Assembly: GCF_012932365.1 (NCBI RefSeq)
Contig: NZ_JAAIIH010000004.1
Coordinates: 62,001-126,000, forward strand
Source: Bifidobacterium moraviense
GTDB taxonomy: Bacteria; Actinomycetota; Actinomycetes; Actinomycetales; Bifidobacteriaceae
Direction of reading: 5' to 3'
DNA: 64,000 bases
A program made the translations under genes and the position numbers. Shown piece after piece: positions 55,023 through 63,691 of the stretch. A model generated the notes under the pieces. That model saw only the letters and a program-made list of their open reading frames with translations, did no database searches and was not told the DNA's origin. How positions within the stretch are numbered: the first letter of the stretch is position 1; every line of letters begins with the position of its first letter.

Positions 55023-55517
55023 CTATGACGCATTCGGAATGAATTCCATCATCCGAATCCACTGATAGGTAGGTCCGTATTCCGTACAATCGAATATGGC
55101 GTCGGACAGTGCGTCTGCCTTGCCGATATCGGAGGGTGCGATGGTGGCACCGTCGGCACTAGTGGAGAACCCCTTAGAGCCCAAGCACGCTTCCAGCAGG
55201 GCATTGCCCTCAGCCACCTCGCCATAGGTGACCTTGCCGTCCTCGAAGATCCTTCGCACAGTAGGATCCGTAACCTTGGCGTAGGTCTCATCGTATCCCG
55301 CAGGTTTGGGATTGGGGACGGTGCCCGACACGTCGTCGGTGTTTTTGCCTTCGGGTATGTGCTTCGTGATGGTCGAAGTGTCGTAGGTGGGTGCACTCCA
55401 TCCGGACGGAGTGGAACCGCCGCACGCAGACAAACCAGAGATCGCGACGAGACAAACGACTGATGCGATCGCTCTGCATGAGAAACGATTGACGGATGAG
55501 ACGGTATGAATGTTCAT
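55023..55517 (-). CDS. Predicted lipoprotein, paralogue E
   Basis: A 164-residue lipoprotein, lipobox LSAC (Cys32), with a Gly/Ser/Thr linker. GTVPNPKPAGYDETYAKV then TDPTVRRIFEDGKVTYGE match the A and B signatures strongly. Two later cysteines (EACLGSKG, FDCTEYG) parallel those of A. Start MNIHTV with GGAAAGGAAG upstream. Between the kinase gene and the secreted-peptide genes. Function unknown. Confidence 0.75.
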   Translation of the reverse strand: MNIHTVSSVNRFSCRAIASVVCLVAISGLSACGGSTPSGWSAPTYDTSTITKHIPEGKNTDDVSGTVPNPKPAGYDETYAKVTDPTVRRIFEDGKVTYGEVAEGNALLEACLGSKGFSTSADGATIAPSDIGKADALSDAIFDCTEYGPTYQWIRMMEFIPNAS

Positions 55518-55772
55518 CGAAGTCTTCCTTTCCTTGGCTGGTCCGCGTTGACCCGCCATTATGATTCCATCGTAGCAACGGAGGAGAGGACACTCGACGG
55601 TTCCGTGTACCACGTTTGGACAGATGATCAAGATACGTGCCGTCGTTGTTGAATACGACTCCGCCCCCGGTGTCCGGTTCGATGACGGTGACCGTCCTCG
55701 CTGTGCAACCCAGACGCAGCCCATTGACGAAGCCCGTTATCATCTCATGATGCGGAGCGGAACTGCGGATGC

Positions 55773-56897
55773 TCAGTACGTGATGGCGATGGTCCATTCG
55801 CCGTCCTCGACGGCGTGTGAGACGGTCCCGTGGTAGGGCGCGATCGACTGGCGCATCAGCGCCATTCCCGAATCGGCACCCGTCTCGTCCGGACGCTCCT
55901 CGGTGAGATTGGTGGATACGATGTGCACCGTCACGTCGTCATCGGTCACGTCATCGCCGAACGTCACCGTCGTCGCATACGGGCCGGGAATCCCATGCCG
56001 GATGATGTTGGTGTGGATCTCGCGCAGCAGATCGACGCATACGGCCAGTTTGTCCGCGGAAACCGCATTCACCGGTCCCGAGACGGCGATGCCTCCCCGG
56101 AAATGCAGCAGACGCATCGTCGCCTCGATCTCCCCCACGGTGTTGTGGAATCTCAGGGCAACGTCTCCCGCCGTCGTGACCTGGCGCTGCGACGGCGCGA
56201 CGCTCAGCTTGGCGGGATTGATGATGTTCTCGCGCAGCTCGTGCAGCGCCTGCTGCAGCAGCAGTTCCACCGTGCTCCAATCCCGTGCGTCCGAGGATCC
56301 GTCACCATGGAGCCGGCACACCATCATGGCACCGGCGAGCTTGCCCGCGATGGAGTCATGCGCGCTGTGCAGCAGACGCAGCTGCTCCTGCTGCCGCTCG
56401 TAGGCGGCCTGCTGCGAGGCAAGACGCGACTGCCGTTCGCCCCACTTCCTTACGCCGAACCCCAGCACCAGAGCGATGAGATACGTGGAGTCGATGCCTA
56501 TGAGCGACGGGAGCGCGCCCGGCTTGTCCCAGAAATGCAGGACGATGTCCGTACTGATGGAAAGCACCGTTGCCAGCATGCATGCCACGGCGTACAGCGG
56601 CGTTCCCATGAATCCCAGCACGCCCAGGGCGAACCACACACCGGCGTACGCCTGCGGTCCACCGAATACCAGGGGAATCAATGAAGTCGCCACGCTCAAC
56701 GCGCACAGCGCCGTGGAACAGGCAACCGGATACAACGGCAGCAGCAGCACCGCCGCCAGATAGTACACGCCGGCAACGCCGGACTGCACGTCCGTGATGG
56801 GGCTCATCGGCAGCTGCAGCACATAGTAGACCACGCCGAACAGGCTCCCGAGCGTCATCGCCTTGTGCCGCCCGTACCGCCGCAGTATCCCGCTCAA
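55773..56897 (-). CDS. Sensor histidine kinase (NarL/DesK type, degenerate)
   Basis: A 374-residue membrane kinase. About five helices fill residues 13-150, followed by a dimerisation segment with LLHSAHDSIAGKLAGAM, where His-Asp matches the HisKA_3 box, and an ATPase domain with LLREIHTNIIRHG (N-box). The usual glycine-rich G-box is replaced by DSGMALMRQSIA, so ATP binding may be weak. The TTG start at 56897 overlaps the response regulator stop (TTGA) with GAGGGG upstream; ATG at 56858 is the alternative. Likely partner of one or both LuxR-type regulators upstream. Confidence 0.8.
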   Translation of the reverse strand: MSGILRRYGRHKAMTLGSLFGVVYYVLQLPMSPITDVQSGVAGVYYLAAVLLLPLYPVACSTALCALSVATSLIPLVFGGPQAYAGVWFALGVLGFMGTPLYAVACMLATVLSISTDIVLHFWDKPGALPSLIGIDSTYLIALVLGFGVRKWGERQSRLASQQAAYERQQEQLRLLHSAHDSIAGKLAGAMMVCRLHGDGSSDARDWSTVELLLQQALHELRENIINPAKLSVAPSQRQVTTAGDVALRFHNTVGEIEATMRLLHFRGGIAVSGPVNAVSADKLAVCVDLLREIHTNIIRHGIPGPYATTVTFGDDVTDDDVTVHIVSTNLTEERPDETGADSGMALMRQSIAPYHGTVSHAVEDGEWTIAITY

Positions 56898-57517
56898 TCG
56901 ATCAGCCCCTCCCTCACGCAATACGCCACCGCCTCCGCGCGGGAATTCACGCCGAGCTTGGCATAGATGCTGCGCATATGGGTCTTCACCGTGGTCTCGC
57001 TTCTGCCGAGTCTGCGGGCGACCGCCTTGACGGTGAGACCCGCGGCATACAGGCGCAGTATCGTCAGCTCGGTCTCGGTCAGGCGGACCGCGGATGCGCC
57101 CTGCGCGCGACCGCCCCACCGCATGAGCGTCTCGTTCCCCACGGCACTGCCGATGACGCGGATCAGCTCGTCCGTGGGCCGTTCCTTGTACACCACGCCG
57201 ACCATGCCCGCGCGCCGCAGCTCCTCCTCGGTGTGTTCCACACGGAAGGCGGTCATGCCCACCACGGCCGTTCCCGGATGCCGTGCGTGCAGCTCCGCGG
57301 ACAGCCGCACGCCGTCCATGACGGGCATGGACATATCCGTGAGCACCACCTGCGGCAGGGATGCGGGATCCTCGCACAGCGAGAGCGCCTCCAGCCCGCT
57401 CTGCGCGGCCCAGCGCACGGCTATGGGCGCGGACGACCTGCGAAACAGTTCGGCGAGCATCCTGAGCGCGAACGGATCATTGTCCACTATGCCCAGCGTG
57501 ACGCGTTGCGTGTCCAT
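56894..57517 (-). CDS. LuxR/NarL-type response regulator 1
   Basis: A 207-residue regulator. The receiver domain has DND near the start, the phospho-acceptor Asp in VVLTDMSMPVMDG, and a Lys in VVYKERPTDEL. The C-terminal helix-turn-helix is LTETELTILRLYAAGLTVKA, then RSETTVKTHMRSIYAKLGV. Overlaps the kinase gene, so they form a two-component pair. GGAGATC precedes the ATG. Similar in sequence to regulator 2. Confidence 0.9.
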   Translation of the reverse strand: MDTQRVTLGIVDNDPFALRMLAELFRRSSAPIAVRWAAQSGLEALSLCEDPASLPQVVLTDMSMPVMDGVRLSAELHARHPGTAVVGMTAFRVEHTEEELRRAGMVGVVYKERPTDELIRVIGSAVGNETLMRWGGRAQGASAVRLTETELTILRLYAAGLTVKAVARRLGRSETTVKTHMRSIYAKLGVNSRAEAVAYCVREGLID

Positions 57518-57562
57518 GGCGGATCTCCTTCGACCAACTCACTGAGCCTCATTCTATGGAGC

Positions 57563-57580
57563 ACGGCGTTTCGACGCCGT
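57563..57580 (-). other. Tetraloop hairpin between the two regulator genes
   Basis: A perfect 7-base stem with 4-base loop (57563-57569 with 57574-57580) in the 100-base gap between regulator 2 and regulator 1. It could reduce read-through or protect the downstream message. Confidence 0.4.
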
Positions 57581-57617
57581 CAACGACTCGCGGAACGTTC
57601 TCCCCGGGCGCGTCCCT

Positions 57618-58259
57618 TCAGATGAGCCCCTCGCGCACGCACTTCGCCACGGCCTCGGGACGGGACGAGACGCCCAGTTTGGCGTAGCTGCCGCGCAGAT
57701 GCACCTTGACCGTGGAGACGCTGATGCCGAGCTGGTGGGCGATGGCGTTCGTGGTCTTCCCCTCCGCGTACATGCGGAGCACCGCGGTCTCGGTCCCGGT
57801 CAGCGGCGAGCGCGCCGTCCGCCACGCCCCAGAATTCGGATCCCAATGCGCCACCGCGTCGTCGCCGGCCGCGGCGCCGATGACGTGCACCAGCCTGAGC
57901 GGGTCGACGTCCTTGCCCACCGCGGCGCCGATGCCCGCAGCATGCAGCTCCTCCGGCGTCTGGGTGATGCGGAATCCGGCCATGGCCACGATGCGCAGAT
58001 CGGGATGCCGGACGTGCAGCGCCTTCGCCAGCTGCATGCCGTCCATGTGCGGCATCGCCAGATCGGTGAGCACCACCTGCGGACGGTCGGCGGCGTTCCC
58101 GCACAGGTCCAGCGCGGCGGCGCCGTTGTCCACCGTCCACAGCACGCGGATGGGGACCGTCTCCGGGGCGAACAGGCGGTTCAGGAACCGCAGCACCATC
58201 GCATCGTTGTCCACGATGCCCAGGGTGACGCCGCCATGCGCGCTCCCCGCCTCGGACAT
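57618..58259 (-). CDS. LuxR/NarL-type response regulator 2
   Basis: A 213-residue regulator. The receiver has VTLGIVDNDAMVLRFLNRLF, the phospho-acceptor in VVLTDLAMPHMDG and a Lys in AAVGKDVDPLRL. The helix-turn-helix is LTGTETAVLRMYAEGKTTNA then ISVSTVKVHLRGSYAKLGV. A paralogue of regulator 1, separated by 100 bases. The start MSEAGS has GGGGGG five bases upstream, and TATACT at 58324-58329 is a likely -10 box. Confidence 0.88.
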   Translation of the reverse strand: MSEAGSAHGGVTLGIVDNDAMVLRFLNRLFAPETVPIRVLWTVDNGAAALDLCGNAADRPQVVLTDLAMPHMDGMQLAKALHVRHPDLRIVAMAGFRITQTPEELHAAGIGAAVGKDVDPLRLVHVIGAAAGDDAVAHWDPNSGAWRTARSPLTGTETAVLRMYAEGKTTNAIAHQLGISVSTVKVHLRGSYAKLGVSSRPEAVAKCVREGLI

Positions 58260-58389
58260 CGTCGCCCCCCCTGTGACGTTCCATGCCACATCGCCGTGTT
58301 TCAGTGTTCCATCGTTGGAGGCCAGTATAGCCGCCGGAACGGGGCCGAAGCGGACCCCTTGCCGATTGTTGCCAACGCCCGATATCGAC

Positions 58390-59580
58390 CTAGGCGCGGG
58401 CGGCCTCCAGACGCGCGGCGGCCAGTTCGATCGTCTCGTCCGACGCGGTGGCGGCGAAGCGCAGATGGGACGGCGCCGCATAGAACTCCCCGGGGCTCGG
58501 CACCACGCCGATCGCGGCAAGATCGGCCATGTCCGTCCAGCAGTCGCCGGACTTCGCCCTCACCCACACGTACAGTGCGCCGGCGGGCATGGCGGCATCG
58601 TAGCCATAGACGCGCAGCGCCCCCACGAGACGCTCCAGACGGGCGCGGTAGCGTTCCCACTGCCCACGCACGGCGGCCACGTCGCGCAGTCCCGCGGCCA
58701 TGGCCGCCTGCACCGGGCCGGGGATGATCTGCCCGATCTGCTTGCGATAGTCGATCATCGGCGTCACGAGCGCGGCGTCGCCGGCGATGAACGCGGTACG
58801 GTAGCCGGCCATGTTGGACTGCTTGCTCAGCGAATACAGCACGAGCACGCCGTCGGCTCGTCCATCGCACACTGCGGGCGACAGGGCGCAGGGCGCGGCC
58901 GTGAGACTGTACGCGCCCGCGTCGGCCGGCTCGTTGGTGGCGCTGGAGACGGCGTCGTCGCCGGCACCGGACCACTCCATGAGCGCATAGCACTCGTCGG
59001 ACAGTACCACGGCGCCGATGCTGCGCGCCGCATCCACGATGCGCTTGAGCTGCACGGCATCCAGCACCTCGCCGGACGGATTGGACGGCGAATTCACCCA
59101 CACGGCCTTGACGCCCGGGATTCGCGCCCACGAATCCACGTCGGCCACGTCATCGACCTTGAGCACCGTGGCGCCGGCCAGCTGCGTGCCGATCTCGTAC
59201 GTGGGATAGGAGACGCGCGGCTGCACCACCACGTCGCCCTCGCCCAGATGCAGCAGGGACGCCATGAGCGCCACCGCCTCCTTGGAGCCGACCGTGGGCA
59301 CCACGCGCGCGCCCACCGCATCCAGATCCACGCCGCGCAGATGGCGGAACCACTCCCCGATCGCCGCGCGCAGGTCCGCGGTGCCCGCGGTCACCGGATA
59401 GCCGTGCGCATTGGGCGCGTCGGCCGCGGCGACGAGCGCCTCGCGCACGGACGCGGGCACCGGGTCCACCGGGGAGCCTACCGACAAGTCCGCCATGCCA
59501 CCGGGCACGGCCTGCGCGGTCCGCTTGAAGCGCGCGATGCGCGACCAGTCGTAGGGTGACGAGAACGGTTGGAATCCCAT
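58390..59580 (-). CDS. dapC: Succinyldiaminopimelate transaminase
   Basis: PLP-dependent fold-type I aminotransferase of lysine/diaminopimelate synthesis, 396 residues. VWVNSPSNPSGEVLD carries the substrate motif, LSDECYALMEW the Asp and Tyr that hold PLP, and LYSLSKQSNMAGYRTAF the Schiff-base lysine. MGFQPFSSPYDW opens it, as in actinobacterial DapC. It is transcribed after fdxA, from which it is separated by 80 bases; this pairing is common in actinobacteria. Confidence 0.9.
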   Translation of the reverse strand: MGFQPFSSPYDWSRIARFKRTAQAVPGGMADLSVGSPVDPVPASVREALVAAADAPNAHGYPVTAGTADLRAAIGEWFRHLRGVDLDAVGARVVPTVGSKEAVALMASLLHLGEGDVVVQPRVSYPTYEIGTQLAGATVLKVDDVADVDSWARIPGVKAVWVNSPSNPSGEVLDAVQLKRIVDAARSIGAVVLSDECYALMEWSGAGDDAVSSATNEPADAGAYSLTAAPCALSPAVCDGRADGVLVLYSLSKQSNMAGYRTAFIAGDAALVTPMIDYRKQIGQIIPGPVQAAMAAGLRDVAAVRGQWERYRARLERLVGALRVYGYDAAMPAGALYVWVRAKSGDCWTDMADLAAIGVVPSPGEFYAAPSHLRFAATASDETIELAAARLEAARA

Positions 59581-59660
59581 GTGCGACGGCTTTCGGTAGG
59601 TTCGGTGGTTCGGTGCGGCGCCGGTGCGGCACCGGTTCGTTCGGATTGGTTCGGCTAAGC

Positions 59661-59984
59661 TCAGCCCTGGTTCTGCGGGGGCAGGGCCTCCACCTGAGCC
59701 GGGTCCTTGCCGATGGGACCGGCAGCGGATGCGCCGCCCAGATCGCCCACCTCGGCGAAGAACTCCACGGCGGCGTCCTTGTACCACGCCCACTCGTCCG
59801 GCAGGTCGTCCTCGTAGAAGATCGCCTCGGTGGGGCACACGGGCTCGCACGCGCCGCAGTCCACGCACTCGTTGGGGTTGATGTACAGGGAGCGCTTGCC
59901 CTCGTAGATGCAGTCGACCGGGCACTCGTCCACGCAGGCCTTGTCGCGCACGTCCACGCACGGCTGGGCAACGACGTATGGCAT
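59661..59984 (-). CDS. fdxA: Seven-iron ferredoxin
   Basis: A 107-residue electron carrier with one 3Fe-4S and one 4Fe-4S cluster. Cysteines lie in CVDVRDKACVDECPVDC and CVDCGACEPVCPTEAI. The acidic C-terminus EDDLPDEWAWYKDAAVEFF is typical of actinobacterial FdxA. Start with AAGGAG upstream. First gene of a pair with dapC. Confidence 0.95.
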   Translation of the reverse strand: MPYVVAQPCVDVRDKACVDECPVDCIYEGKRSLYINPNECVDCGACEPVCPTEAIFYEDDLPDEWAWYKDAAVEFFAEVGDLGGASAAGPIGKDPAQVEALPPQNQG

Positions 59985-60083
59985 GATGATCTCCTTACCG
60001 CAATTGATGACACGACACAGTTAGGGCCCACCATACTCGCGGGTCTCGCCCTACCATCGCGCCATGCGTCGCCCGATACGCGC

Positions 60084-60117
60084 GACGGCTCCCCTCCTCG
60101 GCGGGAAGGGAGCCGTC
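60084..60117 (-). terminator. Terminator downstream of the APC permease gene
   Basis: Perfect 10-base stem GACGGCTCCC (60084-60093) with its complement (60108-60117), 17 bases after the permease stop. Confidence 0.75.
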
Positions 60118-60133
60118 GTCACAGCGCGTCACG

Positions 60134-61657
60134 TCACAGCGCGGAGGCGACCTCGTCGGAGATGTCGCCGGTCAGATCGCCGCGCCCCAGACGCGAATGG
60201 CGGTAGCTGTAGCCGAAGTAGATCGCGAAGCCCAGCACCAGCCACACCAGGAAACGCACCCACGTGAGCACGGACAGGTTGATCATGAGCCAGAAGTTCG
60301 CGAGCGCGATGAGGATCGGCACCCACGGGTTGCCCGGCATCTTGAACGCGCGCGGCAGCTCCGGGCGCTTGGCGCGCATGATCGGAATGGAGACGGCCAC
60401 CAGCGTGAACGCGGACAGCGTGCCGATGTTCACCATGTCGGACAGCACGCCGATATCGAAGCAGGCGGCCACCAGCGCCACCACCACGCCCACAGCGATC
60501 TGCAGCACGGCCGGGGTGCCGTGCTGGCCGGTGCGGGACAGCCCGCGCGGCAGCAGACCGTCGCGGCTCATGGCGAACACGATGCGCGTCAGGCCCAGCA
60601 GCAGCACCATCACCACGGTGGCCAGACCCAGCACGATGCCGAAGCTGATCACCTTCGCGGCCCACGTGGCGCCCACGATCTCGAACGCGGTGGCCAGCGA
60701 CGGGCTGTCCGCGGCGGCCAGCTCCTTGTAGCTCACCATGCCGGTGGTGACGATGGCCACGAGCATGTACATGACGATGATGAGCAGCATGCCCACGCCG
60801 ATGCCGAGCGGCACGTTGCGGTGCGGGTTCTTGGTCTCCTCGGACGCGGTGGCCACCACGTCGAAGCCGATGAACGCGAAGAACACCAGCGCCGCGCCGG
60901 ACAGGATGCCGGGCACGCCGTAGATGGACGGGGTCATGCCGGTCATCCACTGCCACAGCGGCTGCGTCCACACGCCGGTGACGACGGAGGCGCCCTGCAC
61001 GGAGGAGGCAGGCTCGCTCGGCGGGATGAACGGCGTGTAGTTGGAGGCCTTCACGTAGAAGAAGCCCACGATCACCACGAAGAACACGATGGCGATCTTC
61101 AGCACGGTCATCGCGCCGTCCACGCGCGCGCCCAGCTTGGTGCCGAACACGAGCAGCACCGTGAAGAACGCCACGATGATCAGCGGCGCCACGTCGAAGT
61201 TGAAGCCGCCGAACAGCGTGATGTTGGTGTTGAGGTCCCAGCCCATGAGACCGAAGAAGTCGTTGAGGTACACGCCCCAGTACTTGGAGATGACCGAACC
61301 GGCCATGAGCATCTCCAGGATGAGGTCCCAGCCGATGATCCACGCCATGATCTCGCCCACCGTGGTGTACGTGAACGTGTAGGCGGAACCGGCCACCGGG
61401 ATCATCGACGCGAACTCGGCGTAGCACATCACGGCCGCGCCGCACACCACGCCGGCGATGAGGAAGCTGATGATCACGGCCGGGCCCGCATGGTAGGCGG
61501 CGGCCTGCGCGCCCACGGAGAAGATGCCCGCGCCCACGGCCACGGCCACGCCCATGATGGCGAGGTCCCACGCGCCCAGCGTGCGCTTGAGCTTGCGGTC
61601 CTTGTCGTCCGTCTCCGCGATGGTCTGCTCGACGGACTTGGTTCTGAACAGTTGCAT
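60134..61657 (-). CDS. APC-superfamily amino acid permease
   Basis: A 507-residue membrane protein with about 13 helices. The first helix motif AIMGVAVAVGAGIFSVGAQA and FFAFIGFDVVATASEETKNP are signatures of the cationic amino acid/YfnA-like group. Substrate is unknown. The start MQLFRTKSVEQ has AAGGAGC upstream; longer in-frame sequence is not family-like. Monocistronic, with terminators on both sides. Confidence 0.9.
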   Translation of the reverse strand: MQLFRTKSVEQTIAETDDKDRKLKRTLGAWDLAIMGVAVAVGAGIFSVGAQAAAYHAGPAVIISFLIAGVVCGAAVMCYAEFASMIPVAGSAYTFTYTTVGEIMAWIIGWDLILEMLMAGSVISKYWGVYLNDFFGLMGWDLNTNITLFGGFNFDVAPLIIVAFFTVLLVFGTKLGARVDGAMTVLKIAIVFFVVIVGFFYVKASNYTPFIPPSEPASSVQGASVVTGVWTQPLWQWMTGMTPSIYGVPGILSGAALVFFAFIGFDVVATASEETKNPHRNVPLGIGVGMLLIIVMYMLVAIVTTGMVSYKELAAADSPSLATAFEIVGATWAAKVISFGIVLGLATVVMVLLLGLTRIVFAMSRDGLLPRGLSRTGQHGTPAVLQIAVGVVVALVAACFDIGVLSDMVNIGTLSAFTLVAVSIPIMRAKRPELPRAFKMPGNPWVPILIALANFWLMINLSVLTWVRFLVWLVLGFAIYFGYSYRHSRLGRGDLTGDISDEVASAL

Positions 61658-61754
61658 GGGCTCCTTCTCCCTTTGCTGTCTTGCCGGTTTGCCGGTCTGC
61701 GTGCGTCCGCGCACGACTCGACACGCTATCCTACAGGCACCGTGTTGCATGCGA

Positions 61755-61781
61755 AAGCCCCGGCCGCGGGGACCGGGGCTT
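61755..61781 (-). terminator. Terminator downstream of uxaA
   Basis: Perfect 9-base stem AAGCCCCGG (61755-61763) with its complement (61773-61781), 70 bases after the uxaA stop. Confidence 0.75.
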
Positions 61782-61850
61782 GCGACGGCGTCAGTCGTCG
61801 TTCCGCACCATCGCGCAGGAATAACGACATCGTACGCGTGTGGCCTTTCG

Positions 61851-63485
61851 TTATTCGGTGGGACCGTCCTTGAAGATGACCACGCCCTGCATCGCGTTGC
61901 GCTCGTTGTTGGCGCGGGCGCCGTCCACGGTGCGCAGCACGAGCTCGCGGAAGTCCTCGTCCACCACGGAGGCGGGCTCGTCGAGCAGACGGCCGGCGTT
62001 GAAGTCGATCCAGCGGTGCTTCTTGGTGGCGAGCGGCGTGTTGGTGGCCACCTTGAGAGTGGGCACGAAGCAGCCGAACGGGGTGCCGCGGCCGGTGGTG
62101 AACAGGATGATCTGGCAGCCGGCGGCGGCCATGGCGGTGGTGGAGACCATGTCGTTGCCGGGGGTCTCCATGAGGCTCATGCCGTTGCGGCGCAGGCGCT
62201 CGCCGTACCACAGGACGTCCTCCACCTCGCACTTGCCGCCCTTGCGGATGCAGCCGAGGGACTTGTCCTCCAGCGTGGTGATGCCGCCGGCCTTGTTGCC
62301 CGGGGACGGGTTGTCGGAGATGACCTCGCCGTACTTGCGGAAGTGGTCCTTGAACTTGTTGATGAGGCGGACCACGTCGTGGAACACGCCCTCGTCGCGC
62401 GCCTGGGACATGAGCACGGTCTCGGCGCCGAACATCTCCGGCACCTCGGAGAGGATCACGGAGCCGCCCTGGGAGGTGACCCACTCGGCGAAGCGGCCGA
62501 CGAGCGGGTTGGCGGTGATGCCGCTCATGCCGTCGGAGCCGCCGCACTCCACGCCCACCTTGAGCTCGCTCATGGGGATGGGCTCGCGCACGTCGTTCGC
62601 GGCGGCGTCGTTGAGCTCCTCGAGCAGGTCGGCGGCGGTCTCGAACTCGTCCTCCATCTCCTGGCAGATCATGAAGCGGGTGCGCTCGGGCACGTACTCG
62701 TGCATGCCCTCCTTCATGAGGCTCATCTGGTTGTTCTCGCAGCCGAGGCCCACGAGCAGCACGCCGCCCGCGTTGGGGTGCTCGGCGATGCCGCGCAGGG
62801 TCTCCTGCGTCCAGACCAGATCGCCGCCGAGCTGCGAGCAGCCGTACGGGTGGCGGGCCACGATCACGGAGTCGAAGTTGCCGTTGTCCGGGTGCAGGGC
62901 GCGGAACGAGCGGGCCATGGTGTCGCACAGGCCGTCGATGCAGCCCACGGTGGGCACGATGTACAGGTCGTTGCGGATGCCCACCTTGCCGTTGGCGCGG
63001 CGGTAGCCCATGAACGTGGTGGTGGGGTGGCCGGGCTTGACGGTGTCGTCGGTGGGCTCGTACGTGTAGTCCAGGTTGGCGCCCAGATTGGTCTTGATGT
63101 TGTGGGTGTGGACCCATTCGCCGCGCCTGATGGGCTGGCTGGCGCGGCCGATGGCGAAGCCGTACTTGACCACGTTGGTGCCCTCGGGGATGTCCTGGAG
63201 GGCGATCTTGTGGCCGCGCGGCACGTCGTTGAGGACGGTCAGCGGGTCGTGGCCGTCCACGGTGACGGTCTCGCCGGCCTTGATCGGGCGGGCGGCCACG
63301 CACACCATGTCGCCGGGCGCCAGGACGATCGTGTCCAGCCCGGTCTTCTCCGGGATCTCGGCGATGTAGTCGTGCTGGCCCTTGATGCCCTCGCCGCAGG
63401 TGCGGATGAACCCGGTGCTGGCGTCGCGGGCGGCGGCCTTGAGGTCGCCACAGAATTCGGAATCGGTTTGCTTCGTTGCGCTCAT
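61851..63485 (-). CDS. uxaA: Altronate dehydratase (UxaA family)
   Basis: Dehydrates D-altronate to 2-keto-3-deoxygluconate in galacturonate use, or acts on a related sugar acid. 544 residues. An N-terminal SAF-like domain (about 45-120) is followed by the main domain with GYRRANGKVGIRNDLYIVPT, GCSQLGGD, GLGCENNQ, ECGGSDGMSGITANP and the late TTGRGTPFG, family motifs including metal ligands. The start ATG has GAGGT directly before it. Divergent from a LacI-family gene that likely controls it. Confidence 0.87.
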   Translation of the reverse strand: MSATKQTDSEFCGDLKAAARDASTGFIRTCGEGIKGQHDYIAEIPEKTGLDTIVLAPGDMVCVAARPIKAGETVTVDGHDPLTVLNDVPRGHKIALQDIPEGTNVVKYGFAIGRASQPIRRGEWVHTHNIKTNLGANLDYTYEPTDDTVKPGHPTTTFMGYRRANGKVGIRNDLYIVPTVGCIDGLCDTMARSFRALHPDNGNFDSVIVARHPYGCSQLGGDLVWTQETLRGIAEHPNAGGVLLVGLGCENNQMSLMKEGMHEYVPERTRFMICQEMEDEFETAADLLEELNDAAANDVREPIPMSELKVGVECGGSDGMSGITANPLVGRFAEWVTSQGGSVILSEVPEMFGAETVLMSQARDEGVFHDVVRLINKFKDHFRKYGEVISDNPSPGNKAGGITTLEDKSLGCIRKGGKCEVEDVLWYGERLRRNGMSLMETPGNDMVSTTAMAAAGCQIILFTTGRGTPFGCFVPTLKVATNTPLATKKHRWIDFNAGRLLDEPASVVDEDFRELVLRTVDGARANNERNAMQGVVIFKDGPTE

Positions 63486-63620
63486 ACCTCAATGGTACGG
63501 AAAAGTCAATAGCCCGGGTCGATTTGTTGCCATCCATTGCAGGATTCGGTACGGCGGGGCGCGCATCGCGGGGTCGGAGTCGCACGGCATCGTGCGGCGG
63601 GCCAATCGCGCGGCAGGCAC

Positions 63621-63650
63621 GGTATCGCACAGTATCGCACGGCATCGCAC
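63621..63650. repeat. Three tandem decamers (GGTATCGCAC)
   Basis: GGTATCGCAC, AGTATCGCAC and GGCATCGCAC in a row, one helical turn each, just upstream of the lacI promoter. Confidence 0.6.
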
Positions 63651-63691
63651 GAAAGATCGTCGGATAGGACCCGCCTTATATACTGTGTGGC

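Noticed and set aside
55534..55797. Open frame in the gap between the kinase and lipoprotein E genes
   Set aside because: It runs on through the lipoprotein gene in another frame, has no ribosome-binding site and no recognisable motif.
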